Shown here one piece after another: positions 18,387 to 27,804 of a stretch of 64,000 nucleotides of DNA (position 1 is the first letter of the stretch; each line of letters begins with the position of its first letter). The stretch comes from Candidatus Sodalis pierantonius str. SOPE (lineage in GTDB: Bacteria > Pseudomonadota > Gammaproteobacteria > Enterobacterales > Enterobacteriaceae), in contig NZ_CP006568.1 of NCBI RefSeq assembly GCF_000517405.1, positions 248,001-312,000 of the forward strand. The letters run 5' to 3'. The notes under the pieces were generated by a model. It saw nothing but the letters and a program-made list of their open reading frames with translations. It did no database searches and was not told where the DNA came from. The position numbers and the translations under genes are program-made.

Positions 18387-20714
18387 ATGAATAAAGAGTC
18401 ATTGAACCATCTTATCGCCGGCGAGCTGAAAGCCCGGGCGGAGCAGGTGGACGCCGCGGTGCGGCTGCTGGATGAAGGCAACACCGTGCCTTTTATCGCC
18501 CGCTATCGTAAAGAAGTCACCGGCGGCCTGGACGATACGCAGTTGCGTACGCTGGAAACGCGCCTGGGTTACCTGCGCGAGCTGGACGAGCGACGTCAGA
18601 GTATTCTGAAATCCATCGACGAACAGGGCAAACTGACCGAGGCGCTGGCCGCGGCAATCCAGGGGACCTTGAGCAAAACCGAGCTCGAAGATCTCTACCT
18701 ACCCTATAAGCCCAAACGCCGCACCCGCAGCCAGATAGCCATTGAGGCTGGGCTGGCGCCGCTGGCGGATAGGCTCTGGCAGGACGCGTCCATGGATCCC
18801 GAGAGCGCGGCGGCCGAATTTGTGAACCCCGACGCCGGCGTGGCCGACGTCAAAGCGGCCCTTGACGGCGCGCGCTATATCCTGATGGAGCGCTTTGCCG
18901 AAGATGCCGCCTTGCTGGCGAAAATTCGCGCCTATTTGTGGAAAAACGCCCATCTGGTGTCGCGGGTCGTCCCCGGCAAAGAAGAAGACGGCGCCAAATT
19001 CCGCGACTATTTCGACCACCACGAACCGCTGTCCCAGGTGCCGTCCCACCGTGCGCTGGCCATGTTGCGCGGACGCAACGAAGGCGTGCTGCAACTGGCG
19101 TTGAACGCCGATCCGCACACGGATGAGCCGCCGCGCGCCAGCTACTGCGAGGAAATGATTGCCGATCATTTGCAGGTGCGCTTCAACCAGGCGCCGGCCG
19201 ACGGCTGGCGCAAGTCGGTCATCAGTTGGACCTGGCGCATCAAAATTCTGATGCACCTAGAAACCGAATTGATGGGCAACATGCGTGAAAAGGCCGAGGA
19301 GGAAGCGATCCAAGTCTTCGCCCGCAACATGCATGATTTATTAATGGCGGCGCCGGCGGGATTGCGCGCCACCATGGGACTGGATCCGGGTCTGCGCACC
19401 GGCGTTAAGGTCGCGGTCGTCGACGCCACGGGCAAACTGGTGGCGACGGATATCCTCTATCCGCATACCGGCCAGGCCGATAAAGCCGCGGCGGCGGTCG
19501 CGGCGCTGTGTCTGAAACATCATGTCGAGCTGGTCGCCATCGGCAACGGCACCGCATCGCTAGAAACCGAGCGCTTTTATGCCGAGGTCCAAAAGCGCTA
19601 TCCAGACGTGAAAGGGCAAAAGGTAATTGTCAGCGAGGCCGGCGCGTCGGTCTATTCCGCCTCGGAGTTGGCGGCGCAGGAATTCCCCGATTTGGATGTC
19701 TCGCTGCGCGGTGCGGTCTCCATCGCCCGCAGACTGCAGGATCCGCTGGCGGAGCTGGTCAAAATAGATCCGAAGTCCATCGGTGTCGGCCAGTATCAGC
19801 ACGATGTCAGCCAAAGCCAACTGGCGAAAAAACTGGATACGGTGGTGGAGGACTGCGTCAACGCCGTCGGCGTCGACTTGAATACCGCCTCGGTGCCACT
19901 GCTGATTCGCGTCGCCGGCCTGACGCGTATGATGGCGCAGAATATTGTCAACTGGCGCGATGAGAACGGCCGTTTCCGCAACCGTCAACAGCTGCTGAAA
20001 GTCCCCCGCTTAGGCCCCAAGGCCTTTGTGCAATGCGCCGGCTTCCTGCGCATCAATCACGGCGACAACCCGCTTGACGCCTCTACCGTGCATCCAGAGA
20101 GTTATCCGGTGGTAGAGCGGATTTTACAGGCCACGGAGAAATCGTTAAGCGATTTGATGGGCGATCCGTCTACGCTGCGCGGCCTGAGTCCGTCCCATTT
20201 TACCGATGAGCGCGTCGGTTTGCCCACCGTCACCGATATCATCAAAGAGTTGGAAAAGCCGGGACGCGACCCGCGGCCCGAGTTCAAAACCGCCACTTTC
20301 GCCGACGGCGTGGAAACGCTCCAGGATCTCTCGCAGGGTATGGTGCTCGAGGGTACGGTGACCAACGTGACCAACTTTGGCGCATTCGTGGATATCGGCG
20401 TACATCAGGACGGGTTGGTGCATATCTCCTCTCTGTCCGATCGGTTCATCGACGATCCGCACAAGGTGGTGAAAGCCGGCGATATTGTCAAAGTGAAAGT
20501 CATGGACGTCGATATGGCGCGCAAACGCATCGCCTTGACCATGCGGCTCGACGAACGGCCGGGGGAGGCGCCGGCGCGCCGGGATATGGGTGAACGCCGG
20601 CGGGACAACGGCGCAACGGCGTCTCGTCCCCCCGCTCGCGGCGGCGGCCGCCAATCCGGTAATGCCGCGGGCGGCCGCGCTGGGCAAACGGCGTTAAAAA
20701 CGGCGGGGCCGTAG
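18387..20714 (+). CDS. yhgF: YhgF/Tex, RNA-binding transcription accessory protein
   Basis: 775 residues, full length. Tex-family layout: N-terminal helical region (GNTVPFIARYRKEVTGGLDDTQLR), YqgF-like RNase H fold (GLDPGLRTGVKVAVVD at about 330), tandem helix-hairpin-helix motifs (CVNAVGVDLNTASVPLL, LKVPRLGPKAFVQCAGFLRI) and a C-terminal S1 domain (GMVLEGTVTNVTNFGAFVDIGVHQDGLVH). A low-complexity Arg/Gly tail ends the protein. It is thought to act in transcription or RNA turnover. Intact and monocistronic. Confidence 0.95.
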   Translation: MNKESLNHLIAGELKARAEQVDAAVRLLDEGNTVPFIARYRKEVTGGLDDTQLRTLETRLGYLRELDERRQSILKSIDEQGKLTEALAAAIQGTLSKTELEDLYLPYKPKRRTRSQIAIEAGLAPLADRLWQDASMDPESAAAEFVNPDAGVADVKAALDGARYILMERFAEDAALLAKIRAYLWKNAHLVSRVVPGKEEDGAKFRDYFDHHEPLSQVPSHRALAMLRGRNEGVLQLALNADPHTDEPPRASYCEEMIADHLQVRFNQAPADGWRKSVISWTWRIKILMHLETELMGNMREKAEEEAIQVFARNMHDLLMAAPAGLRATMGLDPGLRTGVKVAVVDATGKLVATDILYPHTGQADKAAAAVAALCLKHHVELVAIGNGTASLETERFYAEVQKRYPDVKGQKVIVSEAGASVYSASELAAQEFPDLDVSLRGAVSIARRLQDPLAELVKIDPKSIGVGQYQHDVSQSQLAKKLDTVVEDCVNAVGVDLNTASVPLLIRVAGLTRMMAQNIVNWRDENGRFRNRQQLLKVPRLGPKAFVQCAGFLRINHGDNPLDASTVHPESYPVVERILQATEKSLSDLMGDPSTLRGLSPSHFTDERVGLPTVTDIIKELEKPGRDPRPEFKTATFADGVETLQDLSQGMVLEGTVTNVTNFGAFVDIGVHQDGLVHISSLSDRFIDDPHKVVKAGDIVKVKVMDVDMARKRIALTMRLDERPGEAPARRDMGERRRDNGATASRPPARGGGRQSGNAAGGRAGQTALKTAGP

Positions 20715-21471
20715 AGACGGGCCCCATTATCCCTGTGCGCCGGTAGATCGGCGCTAAACGCCCTGTGGATACGGGCCCGCGCCCTGCCTGGGCGGCGCCC
20801 CCTGTCCCCTGCCATTTAGCGCCTCTCGCGGGTCAGCGCGCCTTAACTGCGGGTGGCGCACGCAGCGCTGGTCCTGTCCGCCGTCCCCCTAACGTCCAGG
20901 GTGAGGGGTCTTCGTGCGGCTTTTTTTTGGCATCGGCTGCACCGGTGCGGTTAGGCTCACATTGATGTTTACCACGGCCAAAGAATGGAGGGCTGATAAA
21001 TAAATTAATATTTAATTATTTCTATATTCACTATTCCTGATGCGGGCGATAATTGCATCAATTTTTAATAATTAACATAATATTTTAATTACACTATTTT
21101 GACTCTTATTTAATATTTACTGCCTATTGGCACAGGGTTATTTTCATTTTCCGCCGTGCGCCATGGCTAATAAAAATAGACGACCCCCACTCCATCGCCC
21201 GGAATCTTCGAGACGCTTAAAAAACTTAAATACTGTAAATACAGTGCATTGCATCAAACCGCAGGGAATAGATTTTTGCGATTGCCGCTGAAAAAAAGAA
21301 TTTGGTTGATGGTTTGTTTTATTTAGCACGGGTGATAAGGTGATAAAATTTTTGTTATTGATAACTATTACTTTTACCATTTGCAATAATTAACACTGCG
21401 CAATCATACCCCGGGACGCCGGGGTATTTACCGTTTCCGCCGTGCTTTCGGTCACCATCAAGAAGGTCACT
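20715..21471 (+). other. yhgF-feoA intergenic region with AT-rich upstream segment
   Basis: 757 bases without a gene. The first 280 are GC-rich. The segment at about 20990-21390 is strikingly AT-rich (runs of aat/tta, for example around 21000-21120), unlike the rest of the window, as expected of a curved or H-NS-type regulatory region. A run of eight T at about 20921-20928 follows a weak hairpin and could end yhgF transcription, but the stem is unconvincing. The feo promoter candidate lies at its right end. No FNR site matching TTGAT-N4-ATCAA was found. Confidence 0.5.
21354..21390 (+). promoter_or_regulatory. Candidate Fur box and promoter for feoABC
   Basis: Positions 21354-21372 (gttattgataactattact) match 13 of 19 bases of the Fur consensus GATAATGATAATCATTATC. 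Within it lies TTGATA (21358-21363), which could be a -35. A TGC-AATAAT extended -10 sits at 21382-21390, although the 21-base spacing is long. The feoA start is about 80 bases downstream. Fur repression of feo by iron is well known in enterobacteria; the exact site here is inference. Confidence 0.45.
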
Positions 21472-21705
21472 ATGCAACTGCAATTGCAATTGCAGTACCA
21501 TTATAAAATTACCGGCTATGCCAAAGAGATCCCTCCCGCCTTTCGGCAAAAAATGCTGTCTCTTGGCATGTTGCCCGGCAGTTCGTTCCAGGTGGTGCGC
21601 GTCGCCCCGCTGGGCGATCCCGTGCAAATCGAGGTGCGGCGGGTACAGCTGGTATTGCGAAAAAAAGATCTGTCATTGCTGCTATTGAGCCGTACCGACC
21701 ATTGA
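21472..21705 (+). CDS. feoA: FeoA, ferrous iron transport accessory protein
   Basis: 77 residues from ATG 21472. The SH3-like fold signature KITGYAKEIPPAFRQKMLSLGMLPGSSF and RVAPLGDPVQIEVR is clear. The N-terminus begins MQLQLQLQYHY, made by a short tandem caattg-type repeat (21475-21494) not seen in E. coli FeoA, which slightly changes the leader strand. FeoA is a small cytosolic partner of FeoB. First gene of the operon; feoB follows after 73 bases. Confidence 0.93.
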   Translation: MQLQLQLQYHYKITGYAKEIPPAFRQKMLSLGMLPGSSFQVVRVAPLGDPVQIEVRRVQLVLRKKDLSLLLLSRTDH

Positions 21706-21778
21706 CCCGCCCTGCTCCGAACGCGCCGTGCGCCCGGGGTAATCCGTTTGTATTTGTCACTGCTTACAGGTTTTATTC

Positions 21779-24085
21779 ATGATCACTACACGCACTGTGG
21801 CCTTGATCGGTAATCCCAACGCCGGCAAAACCACCCTGTTCAACCAGTTGACCGGCGCCCGCCAGCGGGTCGGTAACTGGGCCGGCGTTACGGTGGAACG
21901 TAAAGAAGGCTGTTTCACCACTGCCGCGCAGCATATTACGCTGGTCGATCTGCCGGGCGCTTACTCTCTGACCACGCTGTCGCAGCAATCCTCGCTGGAC
22001 GAGCAAATCGCCTGCCGGTATATCCTCGAACGGCAGGCCGATGTGCTTATCAACGTGGTCGACGCCGCCAATCTGGAGCGTAATCTTTATCTGACGCTAC
22101 AGTTACTGGAGCTGGGTATTCCCTGCATCGTGGCGCTGAACATGCTGGATATCGCCTGCAGTCAGGGCATTAACATCGATATTCCGGCACTGGAGCGACG
22201 GCTCGGCTGTCCGGTGATCCCGCTGGTATCCACCCGTGCTGAGGGCATTGAAACCTTGAAGGCGCGGCTGGACGGCCCGCTACCGGCGGCACCGTCCCTC
22301 ACGGTCGACTATCCGCCCGCCGTCCGCCAGGCGGTAGAACAGCTACAGCCATTCACCCCTCACGCGTATTCGCCACGCCAGCGGCGCTGGCTGGCGCTGC
22401 ATATGCTGGAAGGGGACATTCACAGCCGTGAGTTGCTGACCTCGCCCCAACGGCTGGAAAGCCTGCGCGCGGGCCTGCAGCAGGATGCGGCGCTGGCGAT
22501 CGCCGATGCCCGCTACGCCACCATCATCGCCCTCTGTCAGGCCGTCAGTAACGGTCATTTGACGCAGACCAACTGCTTGACCGCGCGTCTTGACGCCGTG
22601 CTGCTTAACCGCTGGCTTGGCGTGCCGCTGTTTTTTATGGTGATGTATCTTATGTTCATCCTCGCCATCAACCTCGGCGGCGCTCTGCAGCCGCTGTTTG
22701 AGGGCGGATCCGCCGCGTTGTTCATCGACGGCACCCAGTGGCTGGGCTATCAGCTGCACGCGCCGCAGTGGTTAACGCTGCTGCTGGCCCAGGGCGTGGG
22801 CGGCGGGATCAATACCGTGCTGCCGCTTATTCCGCAAATCGGCATAATGTATTTGTGCCTGTCGTTTTTGGAAGATTCCGGCTATATGGCGCGCGCCGCG
22901 TTCGTCATCGACCGGCTGATGCAGTTCCTCGGCCTGCCGGGCAAGTCGTTCGTGCCGCTGATTGTCGGTTTCGGCTGCAATGTGCCGTCGGTAATGGGCG
23001 CTCGCACGCTCAACGCGCCGCGCGAGCGCCTGATGACCATCATGATGGCGCCCTTCATGTCCTGCGGCGCGCGGTTGGCGATTTTCGCCGTCTTCGCCGC
23101 AACTTTTTTCGGCCAGTACGGCGCAACGTTGGTATTTTCGCTATATCTGCTGGGAATTGTGGTCGCGATCCTTACCGGATTGATGCTGAAATATACGCTC
23201 ATGAGCGGCGAAGCGATTCCGTTCATCATGGAGCTGCCGGTGTACCACGTGCCGCACATCAAAAGCCTGCTGCTGCAAACCTGGCAGCGGCTGAAAGGCT
23301 TCGTGCTTCGGGCCGGTAAGGTCATCGTCCTGGCCAGCATGCTCATCGGCGCGCTTAACAGCTTCACGCTGCACGGCGAAGCGGCGGACAGCGTCAACCA
23401 CTCCGCGCTGGCAGCGGTGAGTAAAACCCTGACCCCTCTGCTCAAGCCGATGGGCGTCCATGAGGATAATTGGCAGGCCACGGTCGGGCTGATTAGCGGC
23501 GCGATGGCCAAAGAGGTCGTGGTGGGGACGCTGAACACGCTGTATACCGCCGAACAGATCACCCGTACCCCGTTTGAGCCGGACGCGTTCGATTTGTTGG
23601 ATGAGTTGTCCGACGCCATGACGGAAACCTGGCAGGGTCTACAGGATGTCTTCAGCTTCAGCGTTCTTGCCAACCCTATCGAAGCCAGCAAAGGCGACGG
23701 CGAGATGAGCGGCGGCGCCATGGGAATGATGAGCAGCAAATTTGGCAGCGCCACCGCCGCTTACAGTTATCTGATCTTCGTTCTATTGTATGTGCCCTGT
23801 ATTTCGGTCCTCGGCGCCATTACCCGCGAAAGCAGCCGTGGTTGGATGCTACTGTCGGCACTATGGGGCGTTAATGTGGCTTATTCGCTGGCAACGCTGT
23901 TCTATCAGGCGGCCACTTTCATGCAGCATCCGCTTTACAGCGCGACGGCGATAGCGGCGGTTATCGTGGTCAACGGTCTTTTGATTGCCTGCCTCTACCG
24001 CTGTCGGGATCGTTTCCAGCCGGGGCTGTCCGCGGCGGAATCCTCACCCTGTTGCCAGCCCGCCGGCGGCGAAAGCTGTCACTAA
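21779..24085 (+). CDS. feoB: FeoB, ferrous iron transport GTPase/permease
   Basis: 768 residues (E. coli 773). The N-terminal G domain has G1 GNPNAGKTT, G3 DLPGAYSL and G4 NMLD. It is followed by a helical GDI domain and a membrane domain with two Gate motifs (PFMSCGARL and its partner) and GFGCNVPS. About ten membrane segments are visible. It imports Fe(II) across the inner membrane. Intact. With FeoA and FeoC also intact, this is the best-preserved transport system in the window. Confidence 0.96.
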   Translation: MITTRTVALIGNPNAGKTTLFNQLTGARQRVGNWAGVTVERKEGCFTTAAQHITLVDLPGAYSLTTLSQQSSLDEQIACRYILERQADVLINVVDAANLERNLYLTLQLLELGIPCIVALNMLDIACSQGINIDIPALERRLGCPVIPLVSTRAEGIETLKARLDGPLPAAPSLTVDYPPAVRQAVEQLQPFTPHAYSPRQRRWLALHMLEGDIHSRELLTSPQRLESLRAGLQQDAALAIADARYATIIALCQAVSNGHLTQTNCLTARLDAVLLNRWLGVPLFFMVMYLMFILAINLGGALQPLFEGGSAALFIDGTQWLGYQLHAPQWLTLLLAQGVGGGINTVLPLIPQIGIMYLCLSFLEDSGYMARAAFVIDRLMQFLGLPGKSFVPLIVGFGCNVPSVMGARTLNAPRERLMTIMMAPFMSCGARLAIFAVFAATFFGQYGATLVFSLYLLGIVVAILTGLMLKYTLMSGEAIPFIMELPVYHVPHIKSLLLQTWQRLKGFVLRAGKVIVLASMLIGALNSFTLHGEAADSVNHSALAAVSKTLTPLLKPMGVHEDNWQATVGLISGAMAKEVVVGTLNTLYTAEQITRTPFEPDAFDLLDELSDAMTETWQGLQDVFSFSVLANPIEASKGDGEMSGGAMGMMSSKFGSATAAYSYLIFVLLYVPCISVLGAITRESSRGWMLLSALWGVNVAYSLATLFYQAATFMQHPLYSATAIAAVIVVNGLLIACLYRCRDRFQPGLSAAESSPCCQPAGGESCH

Positions 24086-24094
24086 GGAGGCGCG

Positions 24095-24337
24095 GTGTCT
24101 GGACTGATGCAGCTGCGCGACGCGCTGGAATTGATGGGCCAAGCAGACGCCCGCGCCCTGAGCCTGCGGCTGCGGCTGCCCCAGGCGATGGCCGCGGCGA
24201 TGCTGGAACGGTTGGAGATGATGGGCCAGGCCGAGCGGATGACCGGCGACGATACAACCGCCGGCGCCTGCCGCGCCTGTTCGCGCAGCGCCCGCTGCCG
24301 GCTGCCCTGCTATCGGTTGCGTTCGCCGGCCGCTTAG
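24095..24337 (+). CDS. feoC: FeoC, FeoB-associated winged-helix protein
   Basis: 80 residues from a GTG at 24095, nine bases after feoB and preceded by a strong aaggagg ribosome binding site, which decides this start. The N-terminal winged helix (LMQLRDALELMGQADARALSLRL) is followed by a four-cysteine cluster CRACSRSARCRLPC that binds an Fe-S cluster in relatives. In the family it protects or regulates FeoB. Confidence 0.9.
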   Translation: MSGLMQLRDALELMGQADARALSLRLRLPQAMAAAMLERLEMMGQAERMTGDDTTAGACRACSRSARCRLPCYRLRSPAA

Positions 24338-24654
24338 TCCGCTGCGCTCAAAGCAAATGACCATACGCTCATCGATGCCCGCAGTCGCTGCTGCTGCCGG
24401 CTGCCCTGTTAACGGTGCGTCCACCGGCGGTGCGTTGAATCGGGGCAGCGCCGGAAAATACGCTTTCCGGCGCATTCTTAGCATAGGAATTAATTCACTG
24501 ATATACCGATCATTTTCCGCATTTCCACCGCCTTCCCCACCCGCAACTGTCATCGATCCCCTTGGCGATTTCGCTCCCAGTAGCTACAGTGACAACAAGG
24601 TATCATTGCCACGTTTATGCTGTGTCAGCACGTTCGTCACATCAACAAGGTGCC
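24338..24654 (+). other. Intergenic region after feoC with a degenerate copy of its 3' end
   Basis: 317 bases without a gene. A stretch at about 24391-24430 (ctgccggctgccctg followed by ttaacggtgcg) resembles the end of feoC at about 24296-24320 (ctgccggctgccctg followed by ctatcggttgcg). This looks like an old duplication of some 40 bases. E. coli carries yhgA at this position; no trace of it is seen. Confidence 0.45.
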
Positions 24655-26323
24655 ATGATGGAAGCCATAACCCGCTTGCTGAGAGAGATTTACCCCACCG
24701 CCTTAAGCCAGGGGCAACTGGACACCATCAAGAGCCAAATCAGCTTCGCCAAGTCCACGCCGCACCAGGCGCGCAAAACGCACTGGGATCAGGACGATGT
24801 AGTACTTATCAGCTACGCCGACCAGTTTATGGAGGCGGAAAAACCCACCCTTGATACCTTCACCACTTTTTTTAATCACCGCTTGCGCAACACGTTTTCC
24901 CTGGTGCATTTGCTGCCGTTCTATCCCTACTCTTCCGACGATGGTTTTTCCGTCATCAATTATTAACAGGTCAACCCTATCGTCGGCAGCTGGCAGCAGA
25001 TCGGCCAGCTCAATCGCTCCACCCGGTTGATGTTCGATTTTGTCTGTAATCACATGTCCGCCGAAAGTCAGTGGGTGAAAGGCTATCTAGCGGGTAGGCC
25101 TATGAGGAGTTCTTTATTGCACTCCCCCTCCCCGCCACCGATCTTAGCAGCGTGACGTGCCCGCGCACGTCTCCATTGTTGACGCCGTTTACCGCGCCAG
25201 ACGGCCGCACCCGCTATCTCTGGACCACGTTCAGCGCCGATCAGGTGGATCTCAACTTTGGCCACCCCCAAGTACTGATCGCCGTTATCGGCGTATTGCT
25301 GCACTATTTGATACATGGCGCGGACTATATTCGCCTGGACGCGGTGGGCTATCTGTGGAAAGAAGTGGGCACCCGTTGTATCCATTTACCCCGCACCCAT
25401 TTGCTGGTGAAACTGTTCCGCGCCATTTGCGATGAAGTCGCGCCGGGAACCGTGATTATTACCGAAACCAACGTGCCCCATCAGGATAACATTAGCTATT
25501 TCGGCAACGGCCGCGATGAGGCGCAGATGGTATACCAGTTTCCGCCGCCGCTGGTGCTGCACGCGCTGCACAACGGCAGCAGCCGCGCTGGCTGGACATC
25601 GGCGGCGGCACTACGACCTTTTTTAACTTCCTCGCCTCCCATGACGGCATCGGTATGAATCCGCTGCGCGGCATTCTGCCGGAGGCGGAAATCATCCGGC
25701 TCGTGCGCGATCTGGAGAGCGAGGGTGCGCTGGTGTCCTATAAACAAAATACCGATGGCACCACCAGCCCCTATGAAATCAACGTTACTTATCTGGATGC
25801 GCTTAACCGGCGCGAGGATAGCGATGAGACGCGGCTAAGCCGCTTTATCCTCGCCCATGCCATTTTGTTGGCGTTTCCGGGCGTGCCGGCTATTTATGTA
25901 CAGAGTATCCTCGGGTCACGTAATGACTATGAAGGGGTGAAGGCCGCCGGGCATAACCGCGCGGTCAATCGCGAAAAATACCCGCTGAAAAACATCAAAG
26001 CGATGTTGGATGAGAAAACCAGCTTGCACTCGCGCGTATTCCGGGCGCTGAGCGCCCTTATCCGGCTGCGTCGTCGGCAACAGGCGTTTCACCCAGATGC
26101 GGCCATGGAGGTGCTGGAGTGGGATAATGCGCTGCTCGCCTTTTACCGCCGCGCCGCCGACCAGCGGCGGCTGTGTATCTATAATTTGGCAAATAAAGCG
26201 GTGAGCTGCACCCTGCCTGACGGCGATTATCGCCAACTGACCACCGACGGTTCAGTCAGCGGCGGCCCCCTGACCCTCGCGCCCTATACGTTCTACTGGC
26301 TTGAACCCCTGACCGACCGCTAA
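24655..26323 (+). pseudogene. Glucosylglycerate phosphorylase-like GH13 enzyme (YcjM type), broken
   Basis: From ATG 24655 the product aligns along its length with E. coli YcjM/GGaP (HWDQDDVVLISYADQF, SLVHLLPFYPYSSDDGFSVI). It is stopped by TAA at about 24964-24966, just after VINY. Reading resumes in frame (SWQQIGQLNRSTRLMFDFVCNHMSAESQWVKGYL). A frameshift follows near 25097. The catalytic core (YIRLDAVGYLWK, GTVIITETNVPH) then continues to about 25570, where a deletion and frameshift precede NFLASHDGIGMNPLRG and the C-terminus at 26323. The family phosphorolyses glucosylglycerate or sucrose-like glucosides. It has three or more lesions and is dead. It is an accessory gene between feoC and bioH. 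Confidence 0.85.
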
Positions 26324-26373
26324 CGCAATCGGGCAGCGGTCCGACGTGGGCCGCATTGCCACCGCTGACGCAA

Positions 26374-27084
26374 TCAGGTAACGGTCTGGCTGAAGTCGCA
26401 CAGCGCCTGGCAGAAAAGCGCGGGATGAGAAATGAACGGCGCATGCGCCGCGCCGGCAAAGACGATGCTTTGGCTGGCGGGACTGAATTCATCCACCAAG
26501 GGGACCACTTTACGCGGCACCAGGCCGCCCAGATAGCCGTACAGGCGCAGCAGCGCCAGCCCGCCGGCCAGCACTTCGGTCTCGGGCGTCGGCTGCGCCA
26601 ATACCACACTTTTCAGCCAGCGCGCATCTTGACGCGCGGACTCGGTTCCCAGCGTTTGCAGACCGAGAAAACGGCTGACGGTTCGGGTGAAATCCGAACG
26701 CAGCTCCTGCGCAAAGCCCTCCAGCACCTCCGGCCTTATCCCTGGCCAGTAGCCGTCGGCGCAAAAACGCGGAGAAGAGGCCACGGTAATCAGGCCAGCG
26801 ACCGCTTGGGGCCGCCGATACGCCACCAGCCCGCCGAGCGACCAGCCTAGCCATAGCGCGCCGGCTGGGACCCGTGACGCCATTTCCTCCGCCATCTGCT
26901 CCAAGGTCAGCGCCCCGTATCCGCGGCTGCGGCCATAGCCCGGCAGATCGACCAGGTGCAGGCGAAAATGCGGCGCTAGCCGCGGAATAATGCAAGACCA
27001 GACGCCGGCATTCAGTCCCCATCCGTGCAGCAGCACAAGATCGCGATCGCCGGTACCGGTCGTTTGCCAAAACAGTGACGTCAT
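26374..27084 (-). pseudogene. bioH: BioH, pimeloyl-ACP methyl ester esterase, likely inactive
   Basis: The frame is open for 236 residues and aligns with E. coli BioH (256). The alpha/beta-hydrolase nucleophile motif GWSLGGLVA keeps the catalytic Ser, and HAPFISHPALF keeps the His. The catalytic Asp, in YGYLDGLVPR of E. coli, is Gly here (YGYLGGLVPR, about 26537). Two in-frame deletions remove about 4 residues after GGLVA and about 17 residues before LRLYGYL. BioH removes the methyl group from pimeloyl-ACP methyl ester in biotin synthesis. With the triad broken and core strands lost, I infer no activity despite the open frame. It is divergent from gntX, as in E. coli. Confidence 0.8.
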
Positions 27085-27125
27085 CCGTTATCGTCCAAAA
27101 GTCGGAAACAAAAAAGGTTAACCCT

Positions 27126-27745
27126 ATGCTAACAATCAGCGCCCTGTGCCCTGTGTTGGCTATGCCGGCAACCGCTTTGGTTCAGCCATCACGGCGTTTG
27201 CCGCGGCTGCGTTAGAATGCTGCTAGCGGAGCAGGGAATCGCCCTGGCAAAGTCTGCTTACGGTGGGGGACTACCGTGCGCCGCTTAGCCGGCTGGTGGC
27301 AAAACTCAAATATCAGGGCGACACCGGCCTTGCCCGCGTGCTGGCGCGACTGCTGTGGTTGCGCTGGCGCGATCGCGCCGCCGAGGGGGATGAAAAGCCG
27401 GATTTGTTGCTTAATGTGCCTTTGCATGCCTATCGTCACTGGTGTAGGGGCTATAATCAAACCAAACTGCTCGCCGGTGCGCTTTCGCACTGGCTAAAGG
27501 TTCCTTGGCAGGCTCAGGGACTGTTCCGCTACCGCGGCGGGCCGCCCCAGCAGCGCTTAGGCGCCCGTCAACGCCGGCATAGCCTCCGCGGTGCCTTCTT
27601 GTGCCGCGTGGATGTAGCCGGGAAACGGGTGGCGCTGTTGGACGATGTTGTTACCACGGGCAGTACCGCCGGCGAGATAAGCCGGCTGCTGCTGCGCCAT
27701 CACGCGCGCGAAGTGCCACTGTGGAGCATTTGTCGCACCTTGTAG
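27126..27745 (+). pseudogene. gntX: GntX/ComF-type phosphoribosyltransferase-like protein, frameshifted
   Basis: ATG 27126 gives MLTISAL; then a tandem duplication of seven bases (gccctgt repeated at about 27140-27153) shifts the frame. Removing it restores CWLCRQPL and CRGC, the N-terminal zinc-binding cysteines. A deletion and second frame change near 27235-27260 precede the intact PRTase domain (VPLHAYRHWCRGYNQTKLLA, VALLDDVVTTGSTAGEISRLLL) ending at 27745. E. coli GntX has 227 residues. The family relates to ComF, used in DNA uptake, so its loss parallels that of the hof genes. Confidence 0.85.
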
Positions 27746-27804
27746 TCTATGGGGGAAAGGGCGTATAATATCCGACTGATTTAATCAACTATTGAGTGAA
27801 TGTT

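Noticed and set aside
20905..20930. Terminator after yhgF ending in a T8 run
   Set aside because: No stable stem directly precedes the T-run, so I did not call it as a terminator.
21234..21249. tactgtaaatacagt, resembling a LexA box
   Set aside because: The CTG and CAG halves are six bases apart instead of the ten required for LexA.
22882..23754. A 290-codon minus-strand frame inside feoB
   Set aside because: Antisense shadow of the feoB membrane domain; no independent evidence.
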